The notes beneath the pieces are model-generated. The model did not search any database. It saw nothing but the letters and a program-made list of their open reading frames with translations, and was not told the DNA's origin. Positions 12,001 through 19,616 of a stretch of DNA of 64,000 nt are shown one piece after another. Each line of letters starts with the position of its first letter. Positions within the stretch are counted from its first letter, which is position 1. The position numbers and the translations under genes were made by a program. The stretch comes from Culex pipiens pallens (taxonomy: Eukaryota; Arthropoda; Insecta; Diptera; Culicidae): contig NC_068938.1 of NCBI RefSeq assembly GCF_016801865.2, positions 135,450,998-135,514,997 on the forward strand. The letters run 5' to 3'.

Positions 12001-15000
12001 AGCAAGGCGTGCGTGCGCACCGAAAGCGGCTGGTGCAAACGAGCGGTGGCAAAGCTGGCAGTGTCGGAGATGCGAGTAGGTAACCCTAAACCGGAAGCGA
12101 ACTCCCGGATCGGGTTACGGGCCGGGGAATGTTCCGACAACACTGCCACCCGATCAGACACTGTCGCAGCAACGCCGCAAATTGTTTCGACGCGACGCGT
12201 TGACAATGACTGTCACGAGAGAGAGAGAGAGCGAGAGAGATAGAGAGTAGAAAAAGTGCAAAGTCAACGTAAACAAACGTTCACAAGAAGTTAGAGGAAA
12301 GTGGAAAAAGTTTACGTGCAGCTAGAAGATAGGAAGATAGTGAGAAGTGTTGAAAAGTGCGCTTTTTTGTGCGATTTGTGGATTGAATCCGGCGTGCATG
12401 CAACACGAAGTGGACGATCACAAACGAGGAGGTACAATCACGATCGAACGCAAGACTGGTAAACAAAAAGCATGCAAACAAAACAAACAAGTTAAAATAT
12501 ATCCTAATCCTAGTAGTACGGTTGCGCGACTAGAAAACGTTCCGAGGGAACAACAGAGGGCCGCTAGATCACGGCCAAGAACGACACACAGACGGCAAGG
12601 CAGAATTGGATTCCGGCGGAGTCAGCAGGGAATTTCAATTGAACTTGTAAGTTACACTGAACAAAAAGTGCACGATAGATTTAAAAGATTAAAATGATGA
12701 ATTTGGATAGGATTGTGGATAGGACGGTTACAAGGAGCAGGAAAGGATTTCCGGAAAGGATCAAACTAAAAAATGTAAGGAAACACACACGCACACACAC
12801 ACATGTACATTTACAAACACACTAAAAACTGTTCTTAAATACATTCAACAGTTTGATCTGCTGCGAAGCGGCTGATTCACAAAATTTAGTTGGATTATTT
12901 CTACACCGTCCGAACAGGCGCATGCCAAATTGTAAGCACTAGGTTGCATTCGAAAGAGATCTAGCTCTACAAACTCTGAAAGAATCTCAGGGGTGTTTTT
13001 CTTTAAACTTTTCCATGTAATTTTGCCCGCTGAATCTGAATCTGAATTGAGCCAAATAATCGATATTTGGTCATATTTTGGGTTTATATATAATAATTTT
13101 ACATAGAAACCTAAAATATGACTAAGGCACTGGAAGATTTTTTATGTATTATTATTACTATTATTTTGTCCCGCCCGTGTGGATCAATCGGACCGCGCAC
13201 TGGACTACAATCCAAAGGTTGCATGATGCAATCACCTGATGTCAATTTTTTTTTATTATCATCCTTATGTAGCCTTTTATTTGACAGGTTGACAGGACTA
13301 TATAAACAGGCACTGCTGTTGCCAGAGCTTTTGCTTATATCACTGTATTGATAACACTGATCTACAAAAATTTACAAAAATGGCTCAACTCGAGGGGGAG
13401 CATGAAATTTGGAGTCCCCAGAAACACGTGCATTTAGAATTTTTCAAAAAATTCAGTCGTTTTTCTGGGGAATCCAAAGTTTATGCTTCCCGTCGAGTTG
13501 AGCCTGCGCAGTCATATTGTCAATTTTTGTAGGTCAGTGTTATTAAACAAACATTACTGAAGTTACTTTTGCTCATCTTTGGTGGAAAGGTATTTTTTTA
13601 AGAGTACTTTCAGAATGTGCAATAATCTAGAAAGTGTCAAAATGTACATGATACATTTTGAAATGTTGGCGTCGGCTTAACCCTCTACAACCCAACCCCG
13701 CCTCTAGACGGGCTTCGATCTGAAAATTCGTCAAAAATCAATTTTTCAACCAATTTTTGATCTTCAAAAAGCATTGGAAAGAAGAACTCTTAAAATTTTA
13801 GAAAATTTTAGGGTTGGAAGTTTGACTTTGCCAATGTGTTTTTATGTAATTTTTTTAGGAGTGAACATTGGTTGTGTTTTAACTAACATTTTCTATATTT
13901 TAAGTAAAAAGAATCAAAAAATCAAAAGTAAAAGTAAAAAGAAGTATGCAGTAATTTTTGTAGTGTCTCAGACTATGCCTCTACGATTTTTTTTACAATT
14001 TAAATGATAATGGTGCCATTCTATAGCAGAAAATGTGAAAAACAAGTAAAAATTGAAAAAGTGACTGTTAAAACATGAAAAAATTAGATAGGCAAAATGT
14101 TATGATAGGAGGTGGTAGAATAGGCCGAATACTACCAAAAAAAAAACATAAACTTAACAAGATAAACGCAAATAAAAACACTAAAAATAAAACAAGAGAA
14201 GTAAAGTTTTTTATAAAACAAAAGTAGCTTAAAATGAGCTCCTGAACACGGCAAAAATAAAAAAAAATTGAAAACAAAATTTGGGCAGTACAGGGTTGAG
14301 GAAGGATTTGGTTAAAAATTTACAGCGAAATAAAATTAAAATGTAAGAACAAAAAATAATTATGGAAGTTCTCCTAATAAAAGAAAGGTGAACCATCCAA
14401 ATTACATCGTTTTCCTAAAATCTCTTGGATACAAAAAATTTACAAGGAATTGAATGTGGAAAAGTCATTTTTTAACATGATTTTTTAAAGAAACTGTGTT
14501 TCGTAATTTCCTGTTTGGGACGCATTTTTTTCCAGCTACTTTTTTAAGCTTGATCAGTTTGATATTCGGAGGAATAAGAATTCCCAAACACTAATTGGTC
14601 AAAAAGAACCGACACAGATTTCGAAACTCAGTCTAAGTGTTCGTGACGATTATTCATTTTAATTTGTCATGTTTTTCCTCAAGTTCTAATCTGGAAAGTC
14701 CTATGAAGCACTATCGAAGCACAATCTTGATTGCAATAATTTCGGCAGCTCTACCGCAAATCAAATCAATTCTCCAATATTTTTCCATTATCGGTTCGCC
14801 TTGTCACGAGACTTCACGCTTCGAAAATCGACTTCTAGGCCGAACAGTGCCGCGCGCCTAGAATCCGTGTGACGACGACCACAGAACGAACGCGCTCAAA
14901 AAGCACATTGCAAAGGAGGGAACAACACAACAAAACCCCGTCACACGAGAGAATATCGGATGACGGGTGGCCAGAGGTCGGAACCGCACACACAAAAACA

Positions 15001-15400
15001 CAAAAGACTGCCTGGTGGTCGTGGTTGTGTGCGATTGCCGATCGATTATCTAACACCCCGCGCGCCACACCGCAAAAGCGCGGTTCGAACTCAGTGTGGG
15101 CTCCTGCTAATTAAATCAACCCCAATTGTCCGAAATTATGGAACGAGATTGGGGTGTGCCCTTGGACGAGACTCTTGTGGGATACACTTACCGGACGAAG
15201 GCAAAGTACATCACGCCAAAGATGGACACGGCCAGCAGCGTGATGGTGTGGGGCTTGTAGAAAAAGTTGAGCGAAATGTCGTCCACCGGCCGTTCGTTAA
15301 TGTACTTGAACTCGTTGATGGTCGTCGGATCGCGGCCGGCGGATTGCTGGTGGGCCGGGGAGTTCCCGGCCAGGGAGGACGGCGGCGTTCGTTTCTTCAT
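2921..15400 (-). CDS. Pss: Phosphatidylserine synthase (PSS1/PTDSS family), six coding exons with two alternative last exons
   Basis: PSS exchanges the head group of phosphatidylcholine or phosphatidylethanolamine for L-serine, making phosphatidylserine in the ER and its mitochondria-associated membrane. Spliced exons 15400-15192, 6833-6575, 6512-6060, 5996-5661 and 5601-5517 join in frame. With exon 5246-5140 the protein is 482 aa; with exon 3003-2921 it is 474 aa (human PSS1 is 473). Diagnostic stretches are FPNGPFTRPHP (about aa 98-108), WEITE (205-209), HLLPNFAECWWD (214-225) and LTELNTFFLKH (about 308). By alignment from memory, the acidic, His and Asn residues reported as essential in hamster PSS1 map to H181, E206, E209, N218, E221, D225, D230 and N235, and all are present. 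Many hydrophobic segments fit a polytopic membrane protein. All introns are GT-AG. The first intron (6834-15191) is swollen by transposons. Confidence 0.93.
4329..4512. mobile_element. 184-bp MITE with 26-bp inverted ends and 10-bp target duplication
   Basis: The ends (4329-4354 and 4487-4512) are inverted copies starting AGAGA(T/C)CCTAAATAGGGA and differ at one position. The element is flanked by a direct repeat AGGATCAAGT at 4319-4328 and 4513-4522. A 9-10-bp duplication is typical of Mutator-like transposons, so I infer a MULE-type MITE. It carries an internal direct repeat TTTGACGTATCCAAAC at 4363-4378 and 4388-4403. Confidence 0.8.
5140..5246 (-). CDS. Pss: Pss alternative last exon, proximal
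   Basis: Acceptor ACATTCAG lies just upstream; one base from exon 5 plus GA makes Gly448. The exon adds 34 further residues, ending DIKIKIV, then TAG (5140-5142). The frame is open from the splice site to the stop, which favours a real exon, but its sequence is not one I recognise from other PSS tails. Confidence 0.6.
5517..5601 (-). CDS. Pss: Pss exon 5 (hydrophilic tail)
   Basis: Acceptor TCTTTTAG and donor AAAG before GTACGT. The 28 codons are Ser/Lys/Asp-rich, typical of the cytosolic tail that follows the last PSS membrane segment. It leaves phase 1, which both downstream last exons match. Confidence 0.8.
5661..5996 (-). CDS. Pss: Pss exon 4
   Basis: Acceptor TTTCAG, donor GTAAGT; 112 codons, phase 0. 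It begins LTELNTFFLKHIF, continues with the conserved APSVRQYY and CKRLGTQCWV, and includes the last membrane segments. Confidence 0.94.
6060..6512 (-). CDS. Pss: Pss exon 3 (catalytic core)
   Basis: Acceptor TTCCAG, donor GTGGGA; 151 codons, phase 0 at both ends. It carries the family core: WEITE, HLLPNFAECWWD and LQFTPESWAHVRW. Confidence 0.95.
6575..6833 (-). CDS. Pss: Pss exon 2
   Basis: Acceptor ACACAG precedes the exon. It encodes aa 70-156, including two hydrophobic segments around the conserved PNGPFTRPHP loop. It ends GACAAG before GTGGGA, phase 0. Confidence 0.92.
7022..7904. other. Pss intron 1, AT-rich DNA with no recognised feature
   Basis: This part of intron 1 is A/T-rich with no long open frame and no inverted or tandem repeat that I could identify by eye. 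Confidence 0.4.
7905..8083 (-). mobile_element. Short SINE-like retroposon between 22-bp direct repeats
   Basis: The 22-base sequence starting ATCAAATGGTGGATAATAAA is present perfectly at 7905-7926 and 8062-8083. Between the copies lie 135 bp that end, on the minus strand, in a short GCGAATT-like tandem tail. A long target duplication plus a simple-repeat tail fits a LINE-mobilised retroposon inserted in minus orientation. No A or B box is clear, so it may instead be a 5'-truncated LINE end. Confidence 0.5.
8569..8810 (+). mobile_element. MITE family A, complete copy (242 bp)
   Basis: It starts TACACTCAAACCCC and ends GGGGGTTGAGTGTA, inverted ends bounded by TA. The interior has inverted blocks built around CACTTTTTAGTTTGAC and TTGTCAAACGAACGG. 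Other copies lie at 16788-17937 (split), 22271-22451 (deleted) and 36737-36977, which proves it is a dispersed repeat. TA ends point to a Tc1/mariner-type source. Confidence 0.85.
8843..8862 (+). repeat. 20-bp inverted repeat flanking the BEL derivative, left arm
   Basis: CTGTTCGGACGGTGTAGAAA is the exact reverse complement of 12898-12917. The two arms enclose the BEL-derived open frame. Confidence 0.8.
8863..12897 (+). mobile_element. BEL/Pao-derived retroelement lacking RT and RNase H
   Basis: The region between the 20-bp inverted repeats is dominated by one open frame with BEL/Pao Gag, A17-type protease and the C-terminal integrase region. It is much more GC-rich than its surroundings. 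I found no direct LTR copies: the DNA just upstream of the ATG (8863-8892) does not match the 650 bases after the stop. The element is inserted opposite to Pss inside its first intron. The missing LTRs mean it is either truncated at both ends or was captured without them. Confidence 0.75.
8893..12243 (+). CDS. BEL/Pao Gag-protease fused in frame to integrase C-terminal region (RT-less)
   Basis: Visible parts in order: a PHD-like zinc finger (about aa 10-53, C-x2-C...H-x2-C...C-x2-C); a long Glu/Lys/Gln-rich coiled coil (90-190); the BEL Gag core with LPKFKGEPEVWPLF (269-440, DUF1759 type); three Cys/His knuckles starting CWFCKRADHFIRSC (489-550); an A17-type aspartic protease with FLDEGSSATLVDD (about 590); a low-complexity Glu/Pro/Thr linker; then VNPPLSSHLGDAWERLMRSV and ARPLAYV (860-945), which belong to the end of Pao integrase. 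RT, RNase H and the integrase catalytic DDE core, many hundreds of residues in a full Pol, are absent, yet the frame has no stop over 1116 codons. The ATG at 8893 is chosen; an upstream TTG is in frame. It could supply Gag and protease but not copy itself. The last 150 residues do not match integrase well and may be read in a shifted frame. Confidence 0.8.
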   Translation: MVSRMKETKCMFCRKADKHDRGWEECSKCGSWAHTKCSGVDEESEEEWICPKCVDSEFLLKVPGNKTKKSGAISDSGTVPGASSVAVPTEEELAEEQRAEREAFVKQIELRKKRLAEKLAWSEQRMKEEAEMQALELKTQREIEQKQLAHDQEMLQRQLSVEKEFLKKRSALKKQIDASKAKVEALKAEKSTEQKVTDWLKGGENSGTGGKPKPKPKPEVTPESSDHEDSGEDSDSVKSAKGGVKKGGGSFGNTTRITREQMAARKVVSHALPKFKGEPEVWPLFISCFEHTTAACGFSNIENLTRLVEALDGEALENVRSSLVFPSAVPGIIQDLRNMFGRPEKLLKALLEKVRQAPAPHADRLGTFINFGMVVKQLCDHLEAAGLQDHLNNPMLVQELIEKLPPSYQMDWVRFKRGNKENPLRRFANFMKGIVDDASEVADFSPQNSSDNSKPERGKPHGRAFVHVHETELNQDEAPRIERPSRPCWFCKRADHFIRSCEDFKRMNVAERLREVERLKLCGRCLNNHGSRPCNFRGRCTVPNCVGDHHPLLHRAEETVQLQKAENSSRSVIFRMMPVTLHAGKRQYDTVAFLDEGSSATLVDDAVAKQLKAEGVPEPLIVNWTGNINRIEDGSRKVELMLSAKGSTEKFPLSTRTVGELLLPQQDVNYPEVVGKYTHLSGVPLEDLPSGVPTILIGLDNLHLFAPLESRIGQPCEPIAVRSKVGWTVYGTEKRKPRRSVHLNVHSVVPVSSSQAPEKRKVPDMQDGRKPSTVPVSEPKETQAREILEESTTTLGREPEKNPALKEKNEPTNRQRNEDCTTEDEQLEKPRAAASEHRLDPGAVPNTNGHETSKAPTKMVREIVNNCAAQLTWVRTTWSVNPPLSSHLGDAWERLMRSVSEALMALDHGRRLMDEIQKTAIDEAENARPLAYVLQQSDEAEAIYPISFQRDASPNQPGGALPSPHPAVALRDTWQRPKQLAGATWKRRSDENLPRRTRFGKTMSRERNAQTKEGNERKCWIRGPVDESIVGKDEWVSKACVRTESGWCKRAVAKLAVSEMRVGNPKPEANSRIGLRAGECSDNTATRSDTVAATPQIVSTRRVDNDCHERERERER
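12244..13165. other. 3' part of the BEL derivative and AT-rich intron DNA
   Basis: This starts with a (GAGA)n purine tract over the stop codon, then Lys/Arg-codon-like but interrupted sequence, a (CA)n run at 12785-12804, and the right 20-bp inverted repeat. No second open frame is convincing. Confidence 0.4.
12898..12917 (+). repeat. 20-bp inverted repeat flanking the BEL derivative, right arm
   Basis: TTTCTACACCGTCCGAACAG is the exact reverse complement of 8843-8862. Confidence 0.8.
13168..13222 (+). repeat. tRNA-like SINE remnant
   Basis: It contains TGGATCAATCGG (A-box-like) followed by an anticodon-arm-like TGGACTACAATCCA. It resembles the second module of the SINE at 62870-63245. No complete B box follows, so it is a remnant and not a tRNA gene. 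Confidence 0.35.
13262..13676. mobile_element. MITE family B, partial copy interrupted by MITE D
   Basis: From CTTTTATTTGACAGGTTGAC to TTTGAAATGTTGGCGTCG it matches 17228-17452 closely. It lacks the left half and is split by the element at 13352-13542. Confidence 0.75.
13352..13542. mobile_element. MITE D, 191 bp, nested in MITE B
   Basis: The ends TAACACTGATCTACAAAAAT and ATTTTTGTAGGTCAGTGTTA are inverted copies with one mismatch. Further inside, GGCTCAACTCGAGGGG and CCCGTCGAGTTGAGCC are again near-inverted, so the element folds into an almost continuous hairpin. Family B sequence is continuous on both sides. Confidence 0.8.
13679..14298. mobile_element. Probable MITE with TTAACCCT-type ends
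   Basis: It starts TTAACCCTCTACAACCCAA and ends TTGGGCAGTACAGGGTTGA, imperfect inverted ends of about 19 bp. It abuts the MITE B copy directly. The interior is A/T-rich with no open frame of note. Confidence 0.45.
14300..15100. other. Pss intron 1, 5' part, no recognised element
   Basis: AT-rich to 14800, then GC-richer DNA leading to exon 1. I see no repeat boundaries or coding signal. Confidence 0.4.
15192..15400 (-). CDS. Pss: Pss exon 1 (N-terminus)
   Basis: The first ATG in frame (15400-15398, context AAAG before ATG) starts MKKRTPPSS and leads into the conserved INERPVDDISLNFFYKPHTI. The open frame extends upstream to a stop at 15511 without any ATG, so I chose this start. The exon ends TTCGTCCG before donor GTAAGTG, leaving two bases of an Arg codon (aa 70) completed by exon 2. 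Confidence 0.88.
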
Positions 15401-15755
15401 CTTTCGTCGATCTCGCAGCTCGATGACACCGTCCGGAATGTTCCACTCGTCCAGCTGCGGTTTATCCCGTGGTCCAATCACCGTGGCTAATCTACTGCAA
15501 CTGATCTGCTACTGCTACGAAACGCTTCCCTCCTAATCTACGGCCAGCAACAAAGTGTCTTTATTACGTTATCAGCTTCTAAAGAGGGACGAGGCAGGTT
15601 CTCTCTCTCACTCCCGGCTTGCGTTTGACGTTTCTCCGCGATCGATCGATCGACTCAACTTTCACACGAACTCGCGACGGAACAAATTCATCACGCCACC
15701 GTCGTGACAGCCGCGGATCATTTCCGCAAACAGGAAAAACAATCCTTTCCACCTC

Positions 15756-15760
15756 ACTGA
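15756..15760 (-). promoter_or_regulatory. Candidate initiator of the Pss promoter
   Basis: On the minus strand a TCAGT initiator (within TTCAGTGAGG) sits about 358 bases upstream of the Pss ATG in GC-richer, repeat-free DNA. No TATA box is seen at -30. This is only a motif match. Confidence 0.25.
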
Positions 15761-15919
15761 ACACAAATCCTGTCTTTCTCCCCGTTTTCAGCGACGCAGG
15801 ACACGAAACTTGCGGATTAGAAAATTTTCAGCATGCCACACTGCGACCGCCACCAGCTCAAACTGACAGGAGGCAAGGCGAGAGAAACCCCACTTTTTTG
15901 GTGAGAGAGCGTGCGTGCG

Positions 15920-16787
15920 GGTGATTACATCACACAAGCACATGTAAACATAAAAGTGGGTGGTGTGCGTCCCGCGCGGATGACGTTTGCAAATGTGACA
16001 GAACTTGTGCCGGGTTGGCGTGGGACTACGCTGGTCAGTTTATCTGCGGGCTCGCCGTGCAGAAATCTGCAGCAAATTTTAAGAGTGGATTTTTTCATAT
16101 CCCGTTAGCAGTCACGTATTTTGGCGTTTCTTATGGCCTATCTACAATCACTTAGCTTAGAAAATTTCACTTAGCTTAGGAATTTGAATCAATGGAAATG
16201 AAGCCGAGCTTCTACAATGGAAAAGTAATCAAATTAGAAACTGACGTATGGTTTGAAAAATTTCAAAATCTACGGTAAGTTGACGTTTCAATATCAAAGG
16301 TAAACAAACAACTGCATAGCAACGTATATCAGCCCAGCAAAATTTCTAAGTTGATTGTGGATGACGGCCGTAAGTTGCGTACTTTCCTAAGTAACTACTT
16401 TACTTAGATGTTCTAAGCTAAGTGATTGTAGATAGGCCATTACACGTGTCTTTACAAAGTTTGTCCAAAGTACACGTACGTGACTGCCGAAAAAATAACG
16501 AGAAATTAAAAAGAGAGATGTGAGCCGGTAACATGGTGTGAAATTTTCCCAGCTGTCATGGAAAACTTCACAGGAGCTTGACAGAAAGTTTAACTCCATG
16601 TTGCACTTTTAATTTTTCGATAGAACTCTCCCCCACTCTTCCTTCCCCTTTTTCACGCTTCTCCTATCGAGAAAATAAAAAGAGAGATGTGAGCCGTAAT
16701 ATGGAGTGAAACTTTCGCACACACAGAAAAAATATTTTGTTAATCATCCTGTACGAGGGTTGATTCAACAAAATATTTTGCTGAATA
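15920..16787. other. Intergenic spacer between Pss and the MITE stack
   Basis: It contains inverted sequences around ATGGCCTATCTACAATCACTTAGCTTAG (16132-16160) and its reverse complement near 16412-16440, bounding about 300 bp that is probably another small foldback element. The phrase AAAAAGAGAGATGTGAGCCG occurs twice (16508, 16676). Confidence 0.4.
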
Positions 16788-16873
16788 TACTCAACCCCCG
16801 GTGGTTGGTCACTTTTTCGTTTGACACTTTTTTAGTTTGTACCTTGTTGGTTGGTCAAAGTCAAACTAAAAAG

Positions 16874-17452
16874 TCGACGCCAACATTTCAAAAAGCATCA
16901 TGTACAAACTATGCGTTTTGAGAAAAACGCATTTGAATGTTGAGCATCCATTTTCAATTCCCATTTTAATATAAAAGCAAAATAAGATGTTCTAATGATA
17001 ACAAACGATGAAAAACGTTGCTTTTATTGATACTTGATCATCCAAATTCAATAAAACATTATTTCCGTAATTTTATTTGAGAAAAACAAACATAACTTCT
17101 TTTGAAATCACCAACGTCTATATCACTCTGCTGTCATTGAGGGGGACGCTTTGTTATGATTCGTTTTTCTTCGCCGAATGTACATGGCGCTTTTTTCATG
17201 ATGCTTTTAATTCGTCGCGAGGTTCATGTAGTCTTTTATTTGACAGGTTGACAGGGCTATATAAACAGGCACTGCTGATGCCAGAGATTTTGTTTATGTT
17301 ACTTTATTTAAAATCATTATTAAACAGACTTTACTGAAGTAACTTTTGCTCATTTTTGGTGGAGAGGTAGCTTATTAGGAGTACTTTCAGAATATGCAAT
17401 AACCCAGAAAGTGTCAAAATGTACATGATGCCTTTTGAAATGTTACCGTCGA
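16874..17452. mobile_element. MITE family B, complete copy (579 bp)
   Basis: The inverted ends are 16874-16905 and 17421-17452, TCGACG(C/G)(C/T)AACATTTCAAAA, with three mismatches over 32 bp. It sits inside MITE A. A partial copy is at 13262-13676. Confidence 0.8.
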
Positions 17453-17459
17453 TTTGTGT

Positions 17460-17792
17460 AATTGGGTACTAAAGCCCTATGTCAATTTTTATGTACAACG
17501 GTAAAAAACACGATCAAAAACCATTTCTGATCACTTTTTTTCATTTTAATGCAAAAAAATAAATTGACAAGACAACATTTTTTCGATGGATCAACTATGG
17601 TCCCCTTGGAACGAGCTGTCAAGTAGGACCTTTTCTGTCAAAAAGGACCGCGAAGTTAATTTTTCAAAATTGATTTAAAAATCCATTTTAAACCCTTTGT
17701 GGTCGTACAAAGGGTCATTGTACTCAGAAAAATAAGCTTTATCGCTGTAAACAATAATATCAGCAATCTAAGCTTCATTTTAGGACCCAATT
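17460..17792. mobile_element. MITE family C, complete copy (333 bp)
   Basis: It starts AATTGGGTACTAAAG and ends TTTAGGACCCAATT, inverted ends. Other copies: 36250-36572 (complete, opposite orientation) and 18998-19180 (fragment). It is inserted in MITE A next to MITE B, with seven unexplained bases between B and C. Confidence 0.85.
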
Positions 17793-17965
17793 GTCACTTT
17801 TTACACGGCGCTCACGCACACTATCAAAACAAACGTTTGGTAGTGTGTGTGAACTCCGTGTAAAAGGGGTGTCAAACTAAAAAGTGATCCCGTTCGTTTG
17901 ACAACAGTTGGTGTCAAACCATCGGGGTTTGAGTGTATAATCAAAAAAAATTGCGTTTAATCAAA

Positions 17966-18170
17966 GCTAGGGTGACAAGACAAATTTGAAACTTGGGAAA
18001 ATCTCAAGAGATACTGGTTCGATTTAGACAACAATAAGTAACTGTACCAATTTTGAGGCAAATCGGTAAAGGTTTAGGGGTCACTTTTTATCGTTGAAGT
18101 TAGTATGGGAAAATTCGCAAATATGTATGGCACGCAGAAAAATAAGGCATATTTGAATCAATTTTTGCAG
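17966..18170 (+). repeat. Dispersed repeat shared with 39905-40085 (inverted)
   Basis: The series CTAGGGTGACAAGA, AAGTAACTGTACCAATTTTGA, CAAATCGGTAAAGG and AAATTCGCAAATATGTATGG recurs in the same order on the minus strand at 40085-39905. Confidence 0.65.
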
Positions 18171-18684
18171 CCGGTAGCGCAGGTCTCGCCCAATATTGTC
18201 CAAGTGTGAGATTCTTGTAGGAATCAATTTCCTACAACTATGTCGAAGGGTGCAAGAATATCCGAGTTTATCTGAATAAAAAAAAACATTGAATTGAAAT
18301 TATAACACCGACCTAACATGTTTCAAAAATTCCCCAGAATTTCAAAAAATATTTTTCCCGTTTCCCGGGAAATCCAAAACCCGGGAAAATTGGACGCCCT
18401 ATTTCCAGCTCAAGACAACTTTGCTTCAGCTCCAGAGAGAACCGAGCCGCCACCCACCCACAATCATAGCCACATTCCTCCAGCTCAGTCGGGCCCGCCT
18501 AATCCAACGGAGAACAAGACGGAGAACCAAGAAGTTGCTGAATTACATCCATCGATTCCTCCCGGGTCCTCCCCATAATAACTCGATCCCCATGTGCACA
18601 GCGGCTTCCAAAAGAACGACAAATTCCTTCCCATAATAATCGATCCGAATCATCAAGGCATTCCTACATTTCAACTACAAACAT

Positions 18685-18842
18685 CAGAAGTATCCTTCAA
18701 AAGGATACTTTCTATCCTTTTTTCAAGTTCACCCGGCGTCACCCTTTCAAAAGGGTTTGTCAAAATCAGTACATTTTCGATACCCTTTTAAAAGGGTGAC
18801 GACGGGTGAATTTGAGAAAATGATACTTTTGACTTTGAGTGT
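18685..18842. repeat. Foldback repeat
   Basis: TTCACCCGGCGTCACCCTTT and AAAGGGTGACGACGGGTGAA are inverted arms about 55 bases apart, with further pairing around AAAAGGAT and TGATACTTTTGA outside. Confidence 0.55.
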
Positions 18843-18997
18843 AGGGATCAGTAGCAGAGCAGGGAATTGAGACGATCCTGGCGTTTCTACCAGAACAAAC
18901 GGAAACTCATAATGTTTAACTTTAGTGCAAAAGTTGCGGTTGCGTTCGGCCGGCACCAGGATCACGGTCAAGTTTGTCTTGGCGCTCTGCTGCTATC

Positions 18998-19180
18998 GGC
19001 GACAGAAACGTTCCTACTTGACAGCTCGTTTCAAGGGGACCATAGTTGATCCATCGAAAAAATGTTGTCTTGTAATTATTTTTTTTGCATCAAAATGAAA
19101 AAAAAGTGATCAGGAATGGTTTTTGATCGTGTTTTTTACCGTTGTACATAAAAATTGACATAGGGCTTTAGTACCCAATT
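18998..19180 (-). mobile_element. MITE family C, fragment
   Basis: It matches the second half of 36250-36572, from CGACAGAAACGTTCCTACTT to the terminal GTACCCAATT. The other end is missing. Confidence 0.75.
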
Positions 19181-19408
19181 CCGATTGAGATGACTGTGTG
19201 ACCCTACTCACCACCAGGGTACGTGCACGTTTTCGTAAATAAAACAATTTTCAAGTAAATTTCACCCCTTTTCCCATCACCGTGCACGAAACATTTCAAC
19301 ACGTCTTTTCCGCGTCACGTCATCTGTCAACGCGCCACTTTCTTCCCTCGCTGTCACTCGCTACTCGCAGCGCTGCCAACCTGGCCGCCGCCAAACGCCG
19401 CTCGCTCA

Positions 19409-19416
19409 TTCTTTTC
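19409..19416 (+). promoter_or_regulatory. Candidate TCT (polypyrimidine) initiator of eIF3b
   Basis: TTCTTTTCC lies 91 bases upstream of the eIF3b ATG in GC-rich DNA without a TATA box. Polypyrimidine TCT initiators are known at Drosophila ribosomal protein and some translation-factor genes, which is why this one stands out. It is a motif match only. Confidence 0.35.
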
Positions 19417-19501
19417 CGGTGCCAGTTGTCAAACGTCGCAAAATTTCTCCGCTGCCGTGTCCGACAAAAATCGCCCGATTCTGCCCTAAGAAGCCGCGGA
19501 A

Positions 19502-19616
19502 ATGGCCAAAAAGAAAGGCGACCAGTACGACAGCGATGGGGCCGAGGACCAGGACTACGACGAGGAGCCCGTCTTTGAGGATCCGGCCGGTTTCGTGGAC
19601 GACGTCGGCGATGACG
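19502..19616 (+). CDS. eIF3b: eIF3b exon 1
   Basis: ATG at 19502 starts MAKKKGDQYDSDGAEDQ, an acidic leader. Donor after GATGACG is GTGGGT, phase 1. Confidence 0.92.

Larger units (their letters stand above)
16788..17937 (-). mobile_element. MITE family A, split by two other MITEs
   Basis: The left piece (16788-16873) and right piece (17793-17937) together match the complete copy at 36737-36977, except that about eight bases at the break are missing. The inserted 0.9 kb is MITE B plus MITE C. Confidence 0.85.

Noticed and set aside
15401..15511. Upstream extension of the Pss frame
   Set aside because: Open but without an ATG before the in-frame stop at 15511; 5' UTR is the simpler reading.
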